DNA of 14,741 nucleotides, taken from positions 1 through 14,741 of the forward strand of contig DIXH01000003.1 in the NCBI GenBank assembly GCA_002428605.1. The letters are read 5' to 3'. Of this stretch, positions 1 through 6,489 are shown piece by piece. The stretch comes from Clostridiaceae bacterium UBA6085 (GTDB lineage Bacteria > Bacillota > Clostridia > Clostridiales > Clostridiaceae). The notes under the pieces were generated by a model, which worked only from the letters and a program-made list of their open reading frames with translations, ran no database searches and was not told the DNA's origin. Positions within the stretch are counted from its first letter, which is position 1; every line of letters begins with the position of its first letter. A program made the translations under genes and the position numbers.

Positions 1-2
1 TT

Positions 3-401
3 CATGAAAAGGTTGCAAACCAGCGGAATGAATTCCTGAACAGGCTCAGTACAGAGATAACCAAAAACCACGATATCATCTGTATCGAGGACCTTAACAC
101 AAAAGGCATGATGCGCAACCACAAACTGGCAAAGAGCATTTCGGATGTATCATGGTCTGGTTTTGTATCAAAGCTGCAATATAAGGCAGCCTGGTATGGT
201 CGAGAAGTCATCAAGGTAGGAAGATGGTTCCCGTCAAGTCAGATTTGCTCAGAGTGCGGACGAAATGACGGGAAGAAGCCACTCAACATAAGAGAGTGGA
301 CCTGCCCTGTTTGCCATGCGAATCATGACCGTGATGTCAACGCAGCCAGGAACATACTGGCAGAAGGACTCAGACTAAGAGCTCTAAAGCTGGAGTCTTA
401 G
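3..401 (+). CDS. tnpB: TnpB, IS200/IS605-family RNA-guided nuclease, C-terminal part (5' end outside window)
   Basis: This is the C-terminal part of a TnpB (OrfB) protein; the reading frame is open from the left edge, so the RuvC-I part lies outside the window. The visible landmarks are the RuvC-II motif IEDLN (catalytic Glu codon 87-89), a four-cysteine zinc finger (CSECG codons 246-260, then CPVC codons 303-314), and the RuvC-III motif DRDVNAARNIL starting at 327. TnpB proteins are known as RNA-guided DNA endonucleases that cut the donor site after transposon excision; the guide RNA comes from the right end that follows directly here. The visible part has no frameshift or stop and all visible catalytic and zinc residues are present. 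An internal ATG at 108 is not the real start, because conserved sequence extends upstream of it. A TnpA transposase, if present, would lie to the left and cannot be assessed. Confidence 0.93.
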   Translation, partial: HEKVANQRNEFLNRLSTEITKNHDIICIEDLNTKGMMRNHKLAKSISDVSWSGFVSKLQYKAAWYGREVIKVGRWFPSSQICSECGRNDGKKPLNIREWTCPVCHANHDRDVNAARNILAEGLRLRALKLES

Positions 402-536
402 AGAAATAAATGCATCTGCGAACCGCAGGAAATGCGGGGATAGCTTGGTAAACAAGAGAAACCTCTGCCGGTAAAGAAATAAACCGGTAAGTATGCTCTC
501 TTCCCAAGAATCTCGTGACTTCAGTCATGAGAGTTT
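391..536 (+). ncRNA. Candidate omega/reRNA scaffold overlapping the tnpB 3' end
   Basis: In IS605-type elements the TnpB guide RNA scaffold is known to span the 3' end of tnpB and the right end, with its guide beginning just outside the element. Here the region after the stop is dense in short stems: CTGCG 416-420 with CGCAG 424-428 (competing with CCGCA 423-427/TGCGG 433-437), CTTG 444-447 with CAAG 453-456, AGAG 455-458 with CTCT 463-466, and CCGGT 468-472 with ACCGG 483-487, followed by the terminal hairpin. The exact 5' end is not visible; the limits given are approximate. Confidence 0.5.
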
Positions 537-541
537 CAAAG
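512..541 (+). mobile_element. IS200/IS605 right-end hairpin and element boundary
   Basis: A hairpin with stem CTCGTGACT (512-520) and AGTCATGAG (523-531), containing one G-T wobble, is followed by GTTTCAAAG. A subterminal imperfect palindrome with a TTCA-like loop and a TTCAA-like end is typical of IS200/IS605 right ends, where single-stranded hairpins are recognised by TnpA. The element probably ends near 536-540. IS605 elements make no target duplication or terminal inverted repeats, so the boundary is placed by hairpin position only. Confidence 0.7.
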
Positions 542-674
542 GATAAGTGACTATACTAATAAAACAAATACTCTGGAAGTGACCCGGGTATCTTACTTGG
601 GGAAGGCACTACTAAAAGCTAAAATCGGCTCAACCGTTGAAGTCAATGGATGCCGGTGTATTGTAGAAAGATAA
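531..674 (+). pseudogene. 3' remnant of a GreA/GreB-like transcription elongation factor gene
   Basis: Immediately after the IS right end one frame stays open and ends at a TAA at 672-674. It encodes SYLGKALLKAKIGSTVEVNG followed by a short Cys/Arg-containing tail. This resembles the end of the GreA/GreB C-terminal (FKBP-like) domain, whose hallmark is S-P-L-G-K-A-L-L-G-K-K-V-G-D-x-V-x-V. There is no start codon or ribosome site for it, and the conserved Pro and second Gly of the motif are altered. I infer that the IS inserted into, or recombined with, a Gre-family gene and left its 3' end. The 5' part, if it survives, would lie left of the IS and outside the window. The match is short, so confidence is moderate. 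Confidence 0.5.
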
Positions 675-822
675 AGTAGCAATGCATATATTAATCAGGG
701 GTACAGCTGTAAACACTTGAAAAGCAAAAGCGACCTTTAAACTGCATTCATTATCTAATCCAAATATTTTGTGAAGGATACTGTAATTGACTGGAATCAG
801 GAATCAAATATTGATCTTCTGG

Positions 823-848
823 CGGAGCTGCTAAAAGGCTCCGTTTTT
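823..848 (+). terminator. Intrinsic terminator downstream of the Gre-like remnant
   Basis: Stem CGGAGC (823-828) pairs with GCTCCG (838-843) around a nine-base loop and is followed by TTTTT (844-848). It is in the right orientation to end transcription coming from the IS/Gre-like remnant. Confidence 0.65.
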
Positions 849-994
849 CCTTGCTTTAAGGGACGGTCCATCTTATTCGAATCTCTCACTTAATAAGTGG
901 CCTTATGAACAGACGGAAACACACTATTATTTGATGGAAATAAGTTCATCATTAAAATAGAATCGACGTCAAACGCGCCATCACAGCATAAAAG

Positions 995-1192
995 ATGAGT
1001 GATATAAGTAAATCTAATATATCTCCTGCTGTTGTCCGCGACTTCTTCAAAATAGCTGAGACCTAATCGTTGAAGATATTAGTATTCTGAAGGTACAGAA
1101 GCAAGTACAAAGACGGTAAAGTCGATAAACATAACTTGTGGTATGGTAAACGGTGCATCATAAATCAAGATGAAATAATAACCAAGTACTGA
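995..1192 (+). pseudogene. Possible decayed coding remnant (unrecognised)
   Basis: One frame starting at an ATG at 995 reads MSDISKSNISPAVVRDFFKI and continues to a stop at 1064-1066. The same frame then resumes with protein-like composition (KYKDGKVDKHNLWYGKR around 1103-1153) after another stop and ends at a stop at 1190-1192. Two in-frame stops and no ribosome-binding site argue against a working gene. I do not recognise a family. It could be a degraded small phage or IS gene, or chance. Confidence 0.2.
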
Positions 1193-1378
1193 AACTTCGG
1201 AATTTATGATTGGTGGAGTTAGCGTGGCTTTCTTCGGATTTGTGATGGTATTTCAGAACCGAAATATAACTCTGCAGTGAAATGATAGATTTAAGCGCAA
1301 ATTGGAATATAAATTTCAAGACAGACAAATCACTGTATAGGAAATCTGTTGTAAGACATAATATATTATTTATGGGTC

Positions 1379-1408
1379 GTGACCTCAAGTATGATTAAGG
1401 CTTATAAT
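1379..1408 (+). promoter_or_regulatory. Putative sigma-A promoter of the nuclease operon
   Basis: A perfect -10 box TATAAT lies at 1403-1408, with GTGACC at 1379-1384 as a possible -35 (four of six matches to TTGACA, 18-bp spacer). Transcription would start near 1415, leaving a leader of about 40 nt before the ATG at 1454, with the ribosome site AAGGGGTGA at 1435-1443. Confidence 0.5.
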
Positions 1409-1453
1409 CAGAATATATGTATTATTCGATATTAAAGGGGTGAGCCTATACTC

Positions 1454-2602
1454 ATGGATCATGTCAAAGTATTGCATTGTGCTGACCTGCACCTTGGTGC
1501 AGAGCTGAGTTCCCTTGGCAATTTGGCCAGAGAAAGAAGGCAGGAGCTGCTTTCTACTTTCATTAAAATTACGTCGATCTGCAGGAATGAGCAGGTTGAT
1601 TTTCTGCTTATTGCCGGTGACCTGTTCGAGGGGAGCAACATCGACATCAACACAGTCAGGACTGTAAAGACTACTTTTGCATCCATACCGGATACTATCG
1701 TCGCCATATCTCCGGGTAACCATGACTACATGGCCATTGATTCGCCATATGCAGACGGCGACTGGAGCGGTAATGTCCATATCTTCAAGTCTGATAAGGA
1801 GATGATAGACTTCGAGGAGAAGAATGTCTGCCTTTGGGGATCTGCCTTCAGGAGCACCTATGTTACAAGACCCCTGTTGGAATCGATCCATGCTACAGAG
1901 AAGAACAGGATTAACATTTGCGTAATGCACGGAGACCTGGTATCGAATTATCAGCTGTCAAACTACAATCCTGTCTCACCGCTTCATATCAGGTATACAG
2001 GTATGGACTACATAGCCCTGGGCCATATACACAAGAGCTCGGGAGTGATGAATGTCGGCAGCACTTGGTATGCCTACCCGGGGTGTCCTGAGGGAATGGG
2101 ATTTGATGAGCTTGATGACAAGGGCATACTTATCGGGAATGTGTACAAGGGATCCGTTGACCTTGAGTTCAGGCCTGTATGCTCAAGAAGAAATATCGAG
2201 CTTAAGGTGGACATAACCTCCGCCAAATCTGACGTGGAGGTTGCTGATATCATAAGGTATGACATGATGAAGACTTACGGTGACTCGTACCGTGACAACC
2301 TCTACAAGGTTATACTTGAAGGCGCTCTGGACGAGGATTATGTTCCGGATGTCTCTTCGATTGGAGCAAGGCTCAAGGGTGATGCTTACTACCTTAAAGT
2401 ACGTGACAATACACATGTCCGGCTGGACCTTGAAGCCCTGGCCAGGGAGACCTCTCTTAAGGGCATATTCATAAGGATGATGCTCGAGAAGATAGCGGGA
2501 TATGATGCGAAGGACAATACGGAGAAGGCTGAGAAGTACAGGAAGGCCATGTACGTTGGAATCAAGGCTTTTGAAAACGAGGTGCCTCTGAATGATTATT
2601 AA
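1454..2602 (+). CDS. SbcD/YhaO-like metallophosphoesterase DNA nuclease
   Basis: A 382-residue calcineurin-like phosphoesterase of the Mre11/SbcD/YhaO group. The metal-binding motifs are in order and intact: D-L-H (D11, H13), G-D-L-F-E (D56), G-N-H-D (N89, H90, D91), M-H-G-D (H159) and G-H-I-H (H191, H193). This is the standard two-metal set of Mre11-type nucleases. The phosphoesterase domain fills about the first 240 residues; the rest is the capping and ATPase-binding region. The family cuts DNA ends and hairpins together with a Rad50/SbcC-like ATPase, and such an ATPase overlaps its stop by 11 bp (2592-2602), so the two are translationally coupled. The length and the N-terminus of the partner fit the Bacillus YhaO-YhaN pair better than classical SbcD-SbcC. 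The start is supported by AAGGGGTGA at 1435-1443. Likely role: DNA end processing and repair in the cytoplasm. Confidence 0.93.
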   Translation: MDHVKVLHCADLHLGAELSSLGNLARERRQELLSTFIKITSICRNEQVDFLLIAGDLFEGSNIDINTVRTVKTTFASIPDTIVAISPGNHDYMAIDSPYADGDWSGNVHIFKSDKEMIDFEEKNVCLWGSAFRSTYVTRPLLESIHATEKNRINICVMHGDLVSNYQLSNYNPVSPLHIRYTGMDYIALGHIHKSSGVMNVGSTWYAYPGCPEGMGFDELDDKGILIGNVYKGSVDLEFRPVCSRRNIELKVDITSAKSDVEVADIIRYDMMKTYGDSYRDNLYKVILEGALDEDYVPDVSSIGARLKGDAYYLKVRDNTHVRLDLEALARETSLKGIFIRMMLEKIAGYDAKDNTEKAEKYRKAMYVGIKAFENEVPLNDY

Positions 2603-5600
2603 GAGAGTCCATATAGACAAATTCGGTAAATTTGACGACTATACCATCGACTTCGGCGACCGCTGCAATGTGGTGTACGGGAGCAACGAGGACGGAAAGA
2701 GTACCGTCATGAATTTCGTCAAGATGATGTTCTACGGGAATCCTGGCAGGAGTGGAGATATCTCAAAGAATGTCAGGAAAAGGTACCAGCCCTGGAATGG
2801 GGCCAAGATGTCAGGCTACATTGAGTTCGAGTCAAAGGGAACTCCATATAAGCTGATCAGGTCCTTTGGAAATACCAATGCGACTGACAAGATAACCCTC
2901 TGGAACCTTGCTTCAGGCGAGGAGGAAAGCCTTCCGATGAAGACTGAGCCTGGTCTGAAGTTCTTCGGGATAGGTGCGGCCGCCTTTGAAAAGAGCGTCT
3001 TCATAGGACAGATAGGTAGTCTTGAGGATGCCACCTTCGAGAATGACAAGGATGACGAGATAACGCAGAAGCTCCTGAACCTGGTGTCAACTGGAGATGA
3101 GACGGTATCACACAAGAAGGTGGATGCAAGGCTTCAGAGCGCAAGGGAATCATTCAGGTCAAAGCGCGGGAAGATAGGGATACTGGACAAGAATGAGCAG
3201 GCCATTACCGCCTTGACTTCAGAGCTGAACAGGGCTAAGGCCGATGAAGAGGCTAAAGGTGAGCTGGTTAAGAGGATAGATGACCTTAAGCGGGAGATCG
3301 AAGACATTACTCGGGATGTTGAAAATAAGAAGCTCGAACTGGAGCTTCAGGAGCTGCTCACCCAACTGGAGGCTCCCAGGAGAATTATTGCAAACAAATC
3401 CAGGATCATTGAAATGGAGAAGGAATTCAATAAGCAGTCTGATTATCTTGACTCCTTCGGAATAGACATCTTGGGCGAATTTGAGAAGAGCTGCGAGGAA
3501 GCTATAGATAACAGGAAGACTGCTGAAGAGCTTTACGATGAAAGGTCCAGGGCACTTGCAATAAAGTCTGGTGCGCTTGACAAGCTAAAGGCCATTGAGC
3601 TTCCTGACATTACTGATGAAACGGTCGAAGAGATAAAATCACTTGAGACAGAAGCCAATGGTCTGAGAAAGGATATGGAAGAGGCCAAAGACAAGGCCAA
3701 TTCAGTTCGGATCTTCCTTGAGAAAAGGGAAGCTGCGGACGAAATCGGTGAGAGCATAAGGAAAAACGCTGAGCAGCTTGATAGGGAGTTGAATGCTAAA
3801 TCCAAGGCTGAATCAAGGCTTGAAGATGCCAAAGCTGCCCTTGAAGCAGCCAGGATAAAGCTTGAAGGTCAGGAGGCAGCCGTAGAAGCCAGGGAAGCTG
3901 AGCTAAGCCAGGCCAGGGGCGATTACAGGATCGCAATGCATAACACCTCCAGTATCAAGGACCTGAACAACCAGAAGCTTGATGCTGCTAAAGAGCGGGT
4001 GAGACAGGCTGAAATCCCGAATGTTGTCAGCACGACGGAGACAAAGCCTGCAAAGCCCAGCATGGCCCTTATCATTGTCGCATTGGTCCTTGCTGTCGCA
4101 TCTGTTTACCTTGGGATGACTTCAAACCCGATCTTCTATTCCGGATTAGCTGTTTCAGCGGCGACCCTGCTGTTTGCCTTCAGCAGGAAGGAGACAGTCA
4201 CAAGGACATCTTCATCCGCTGACGAGGAGGAGATCAGGCTTTCAAGGGAGAACCTTGATGTGGTTCAAAGGCAGGCAGAGACTGACTTGTCGGTTTCCAT
4301 GGATGAAGAGGCCAAGGCGAAGCAGCATGAGGAAATGCTTGAAGTTGAGTTGAAGGCTGAGAATGAAAAGCTGGCAGAAGCTTCTGTAGTCCATAAAGCG
4401 GCTTCTGATGAATGGATCAGTGCCGATAAGGAGCTTAACCTTGTCTTGAACTCCCTGAAGCACCTGCAGGAGGCATCCGACAATCTTGCCGCTGGACTTG
4501 CAGAAAAGGAGAAGGACATTGAAAAGCTCGGATTCTCTGCTTCGGCCGAGGAATATGAATCCCTTGGCAGAAATCTCGAAGGCATGAATGAAAGGCTCGG
4601 TATACTTAAGGGGAAAATTGAAGGTATGCTCTTAAGTTTCGGCTGCAGAACGACCGATGAGTTCAAAGCGCTTTATAGCGACAGCAAGAACAGGAAAGAG
4701 AGCATCCTTGAGAAGGAAAATGATGCAAGGGATGCGGCTGATTTGGCTGATGAGGCCAGGAAAGCATTTGAGGACAGCACTGGTGAATTCATTTCACTTA
4801 TCCGAAAGTATACGAATGTCAGCGATTTTGAAAGTGGAATGGCTGAGTATATGAACCTGAAGTCATTCATCAGCAGGATAAAGGACCTGAGGAACAGGAT
4901 CGACAGCCAGAACGAGATGATCTCCAAGGAGCAGGAAGGCAGGTCCATAGATGAGATCGATGCTGAGATCAACGGAATCATTGAAGAAATAAAGAGCAGG
5001 AACAATGGGGAGATACCGCTAAAGATGTCCGAGCACGGTATCGAGACACTTAAATCCGAATTCAGGGAGCAATCAAAGAACGAAAAGAAGCTTTCAGTGG
5101 ATCTCGTGATGCTTGAATCAGAGGTAAGGAACAAGTTCAAGGACAGGAAGAACGTGAGCCAGGTTGAGGATGAAATCAACATGCGAAGGAGTGAAACCAA
5201 AGCCGCCGAGGACTACTATGATACGATCGAGATTGCCCAGAACACTCTGAAGGATGCGTTCAACGAGATAAGGCAGAGCTTCGGTCCGCTGCTCAACAGC
5301 AAGACCGCTGACATCTTCAGCAAACTTACTGGTGGCAGGTACAAGAATGTCATGATCACCAGGAACTTTGACATCAATGTCCAGGATTCTACCAGTTCAG
5401 AGATGCGTGAATGGAAGTACCTTAGCAGCGGTACCGTAGACCAGGCCTACCTTTCGCTGAGGCTTGCAGTTTCGGACCTGCTTAACAGCAGCGCTGAGGA
5501 GCTTCCGGTGCTTCTGGATGATGTGTTCATCCAGTATGACGATGACAGGGCAAGGAAGGGCCTTGAGTTCCTGGCTGACTATTCCAATGGTGGAGAATCA

Positions 5601-5693
5601 AGCCCGCAGGTTATCCTGTTCACATGCCACAGAAGGATAGTTGATTGGGCTGAAAACGGGGTTAAGGATATTTCCGTAAGGTATCTTGCATAA
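2592..5693 (+). CDS. YhaN-like SMC/Rad50-type ATPase with mid-protein membrane hairpin
   Basis: A 1033-residue split ABC-type ATPase. The N-terminal lobe has Walker A GSNEDGKST (residues 30-38) and a Q-loop glutamine at Q140 (FIGQ). Long charged coiled coils rich in Glu, Lys and Ala follow (about 185-480 and 545-900). The C-terminal lobe has the ABC signature LSSGTVDQ (944-951), Walker B LPVLLDD (971-977) and an H-loop histidine at H1013. Between the two coiled-coil arms, where Rad50 has its zinc hook, there is instead a hydrophobic hairpin of two likely membrane helices (about 491-510 and 516-534) and no CxxC hook. This arrangement fits YhaN-like proteins rather than SbcC. With the overlapping nuclease it should form an Mre11-Rad50-like DNA end-processing machine, possibly anchored to the membrane. 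The overlapping start implies translational coupling. All ATPase motifs are intact. Confidence 0.9.
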   Translation: MIIKRVHIDKFGKFDDYTIDFGDRCNVVYGSNEDGKSTVMNFVKMMFYGNPGRSGDISKNVRKRYQPWNGAKMSGYIEFESKGTPYKLIRSFGNTNATDKITLWNLASGEEESLPMKTEPGLKFFGIGAAAFEKSVFIGQIGSLEDATFENDKDDEITQKLLNLVSTGDETVSHKKVDARLQSARESFRSKRGKIGILDKNEQAITALTSELNRAKADEEAKGELVKRIDDLKREIEDITRDVENKKLELELQELLTQLEAPRRIIANKSRIIEMEKEFNKQSDYLDSFGIDILGEFEKSCEEAIDNRKTAEELYDERSRALAIKSGALDKLKAIELPDITDETVEEIKSLETEANGLRKDMEEAKDKANSVRIFLEKREAADEIGESIRKNAEQLDRELNAKSKAESRLEDAKAALEAARIKLEGQEAAVEAREAELSQARGDYRIAMHNTSSIKDLNNQKLDAAKERVRQAEIPNVVSTTETKPAKPSMALIIVALVLAVASVYLGMTSNPIFYSGLAVSAATLLFAFSRKETVTRTSSSADEEEIRLSRENLDVVQRQAETDLSVSMDEEAKAKQHEEMLEVELKAENEKLAEASVVHKAASDEWISADKELNLVLNSLKHLQEASDNLAAGLAEKEKDIEKLGFSASAEEYESLGRNLEGMNERLGILKGKIEGMLLSFGCRTTDEFKALYSDSKNRKESILEKENDARDAADLADEARKAFEDSTGEFISLIRKYTNVSDFESGMAEYMNLKSFISRIKDLRNRIDSQNEMISKEQEGRSIDEIDAEINGIIEEIKSRNNGEIPLKMSEHGIETLKSEFREQSKNEKKLSVDLVMLESEVRNKFKDRKNVSQVEDEINMRRSETKAAEDYYDTIEIAQNTLKDAFNEIRQSFGPLLNSKTADIFSKLTGGRYKNVMITRNFDINVQDSTSSEMREWKYLSSGTVDQAYLSLRLAVSDLLNSSAEELPVLLDDVFIQYDDDRARKGLEFLADYSNGGESSPQVILFTCHRRIVDWAENGVKDISVRYLA

Positions 5694-5728
5694 AGCGATG
5701 CGCTGCAGAAGCAAAAGGGGGTGTTTGA

Positions 5729-6100
5729 ATGGACAATGTCATAGTATCGAAGCTTGTGAAGTCAGAGGACCTTAACCACCATGAGACGCTGTTTGCAGGA
5801 AGGATAGTCGAATGGTTCGTGGAAAGCTCATTCATCTGCGCTGCCAAGGCATTGAAGCAATCAGACAGCCTGGTCTGTGCAGGTATAAGTGATTTTGCGA
5901 TAAGGAAGCCGGTTAAGGCCGGAGACGTGCTTGATTTCGAATGCACGATATCAAAGGCGGGAAGGACAAGCCTTACCGTTTTAGCCAAGGGCAGGTCAGG
6001 CCTCTCTGGCATTGAAATCTGTGAAGGCCATGCTGTCTTTGTCAATCTTGACCATGACGGCAAGCCATCACCTCATGGTGTAGTACTTGCTATACCTTAG
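5729..6100 (+). CDS. Hotdog-fold acyl-CoA thioesterase-like protein
   Basis: A 123-residue single hotdog domain. The segment LNHHETLFAGRIVEWF (15-30) matches the N-x-x-x-T-L-F-G-G motif at the start of the hotdog helix in acyl-CoA thioesterases of the YciA/BFIT (4HBT) group, and the region around 65-85 (KPVKAGDVLDFE, then AGRTSL) gives the usual beta strands. Such enzymes hydrolyse acyl-CoA or other acyl thioesters as dimers or hexamers in the cytoplasm. The position usually holding the catalytic Asp after this motif is V31, followed by E32, so the substrate and mechanism are uncertain. The start is supported by AAAGGGGGTG at 5714-5723. It follows the ATPase by 35 bp with no terminator between them and is followed by a strong one, so it is probably the last gene of that operon. 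A link to DNA repair is not evident. Confidence 0.82.
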   Translation: MDNVIVSKLVKSEDLNHHETLFAGRIVEWFVESSFICAAKALKQSDSLVCAGISDFAIRKPVKAGDVLDFECTISKAGRTSLTVLAKGRSGLSGIEICEGHAVFVNLDHDGKPSPHGVVLAIP

Positions 6101-6489
6101 GTTGCCTGACTGATGACTTGTTTCAAGTGAGCGACATAGGTAAATCATAACAGATGCTTCTGCTGCGTTTTGCGGCAGAAGCATTTGTTTTTTTTGTATT
6201 GCCGTGAGGTTAACCGCAGGATGTCAAATAAGGTTATAGATTTTGAATTCACGTGAGGATGGACGGCAGAGAAAGGGAGCATAGGTCATATTATCTTTAA
6301 ATCGCATATGAGTACCCTGGATATTCTTAGATAGGAGAAGATATTATAAAAGTGGAGATGGTTGAGAGTGAATGTTGAAATAGTGTTAAAATTCTATCCT
6401 AATATGAGCAAAATTGTCAAAAGTATCAATATGTTTTATGCCTGACCTATGATAAAATTATGCCAAATAGCGTTTTTGGAAGGACTGAG
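6101..6489. promoter_or_regulatory. Intergenic region with promoter-like elements for the zinc-ribbon cluster
   Basis: About 390 bp without a gene. Besides the terminator at 6154-6195 it is AT-rich towards the right. A good -10 box TATGAT lies at 6448-6453, with no convincing -35 at standard distance (TTGTCA at 6414-6419 is too far). A second possibility is TTGAAA at 6375-6380 with TAATAT at 6400-6405 (19-bp spacer). If the 6448 box is used, the transcript begins near 6460. The ATG at 6460 would then be leaderless, which favours the downstream start at 6490. Nothing else is recognised. Confidence 0.4.
6154..6195 (+). terminator. Strong intrinsic terminator of the nuclease operon
   Basis: ATGCTTCTGC (6154-6163) pairs with GCAGAAGCAT (6175-6184). 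The stem extends inward by four more pairs, counting wobbles, to a three-base loop. It is followed by a T-rich run (TTTGTTTTTTTT) to 6195. This closes transcription after the thioesterase gene. Confidence 0.92.

Larger units (their letters stand above)
675..1453. other. Gene-poor, AT-rich decayed stretch
   Basis: About 780 bp with no intact gene on either strand. It holds the terminator at 823-848, a short hairpin at about 888-900 (CACTT/AAGTG), a protein-like but stop-interrupted reading at about 995-1192 (reported separately), and the putative promoter of the nuclease operon near its right end. Stops are frequent in all frames and base composition is visibly more AT-rich than in the operons to the right. 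This fits old, decaying sequence next to an insertion element. Confidence 0.6.

Noticed and set aside
541..1453. Possible CRISPR array or tRNA in the gene-poor stretch
   Set aside because: No regularly spaced direct repeats and no cloverleaf-like sequence could be found by eye.
1385..1930. 181-codon reverse-strand open frame opposite the phosphoesterase gene
   Set aside because: It lies antisense to a clear SbcD/YhaO-like gene with all its metal motifs, has no ribosome site and no recognisable domain; it is a shadow frame.
4673..5200. 175-codon reverse-strand Ser/Leu/Phe-rich open frame
   Set aside because: It is the complement of Glu/Lys-rich coiled coil in the ATPase gene, which commonly gives long Ser/Phe/Leu-rich antisense frames.
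6460..6489. Upstream in-frame ATG of the giant zinc-ribbon gene
   Set aside because: It has no ribosome site and would nearly coincide with the transcript start expected from the TATGAT box. GGAAGGA places the start at 6490 or 6493, where the ribbon begins.
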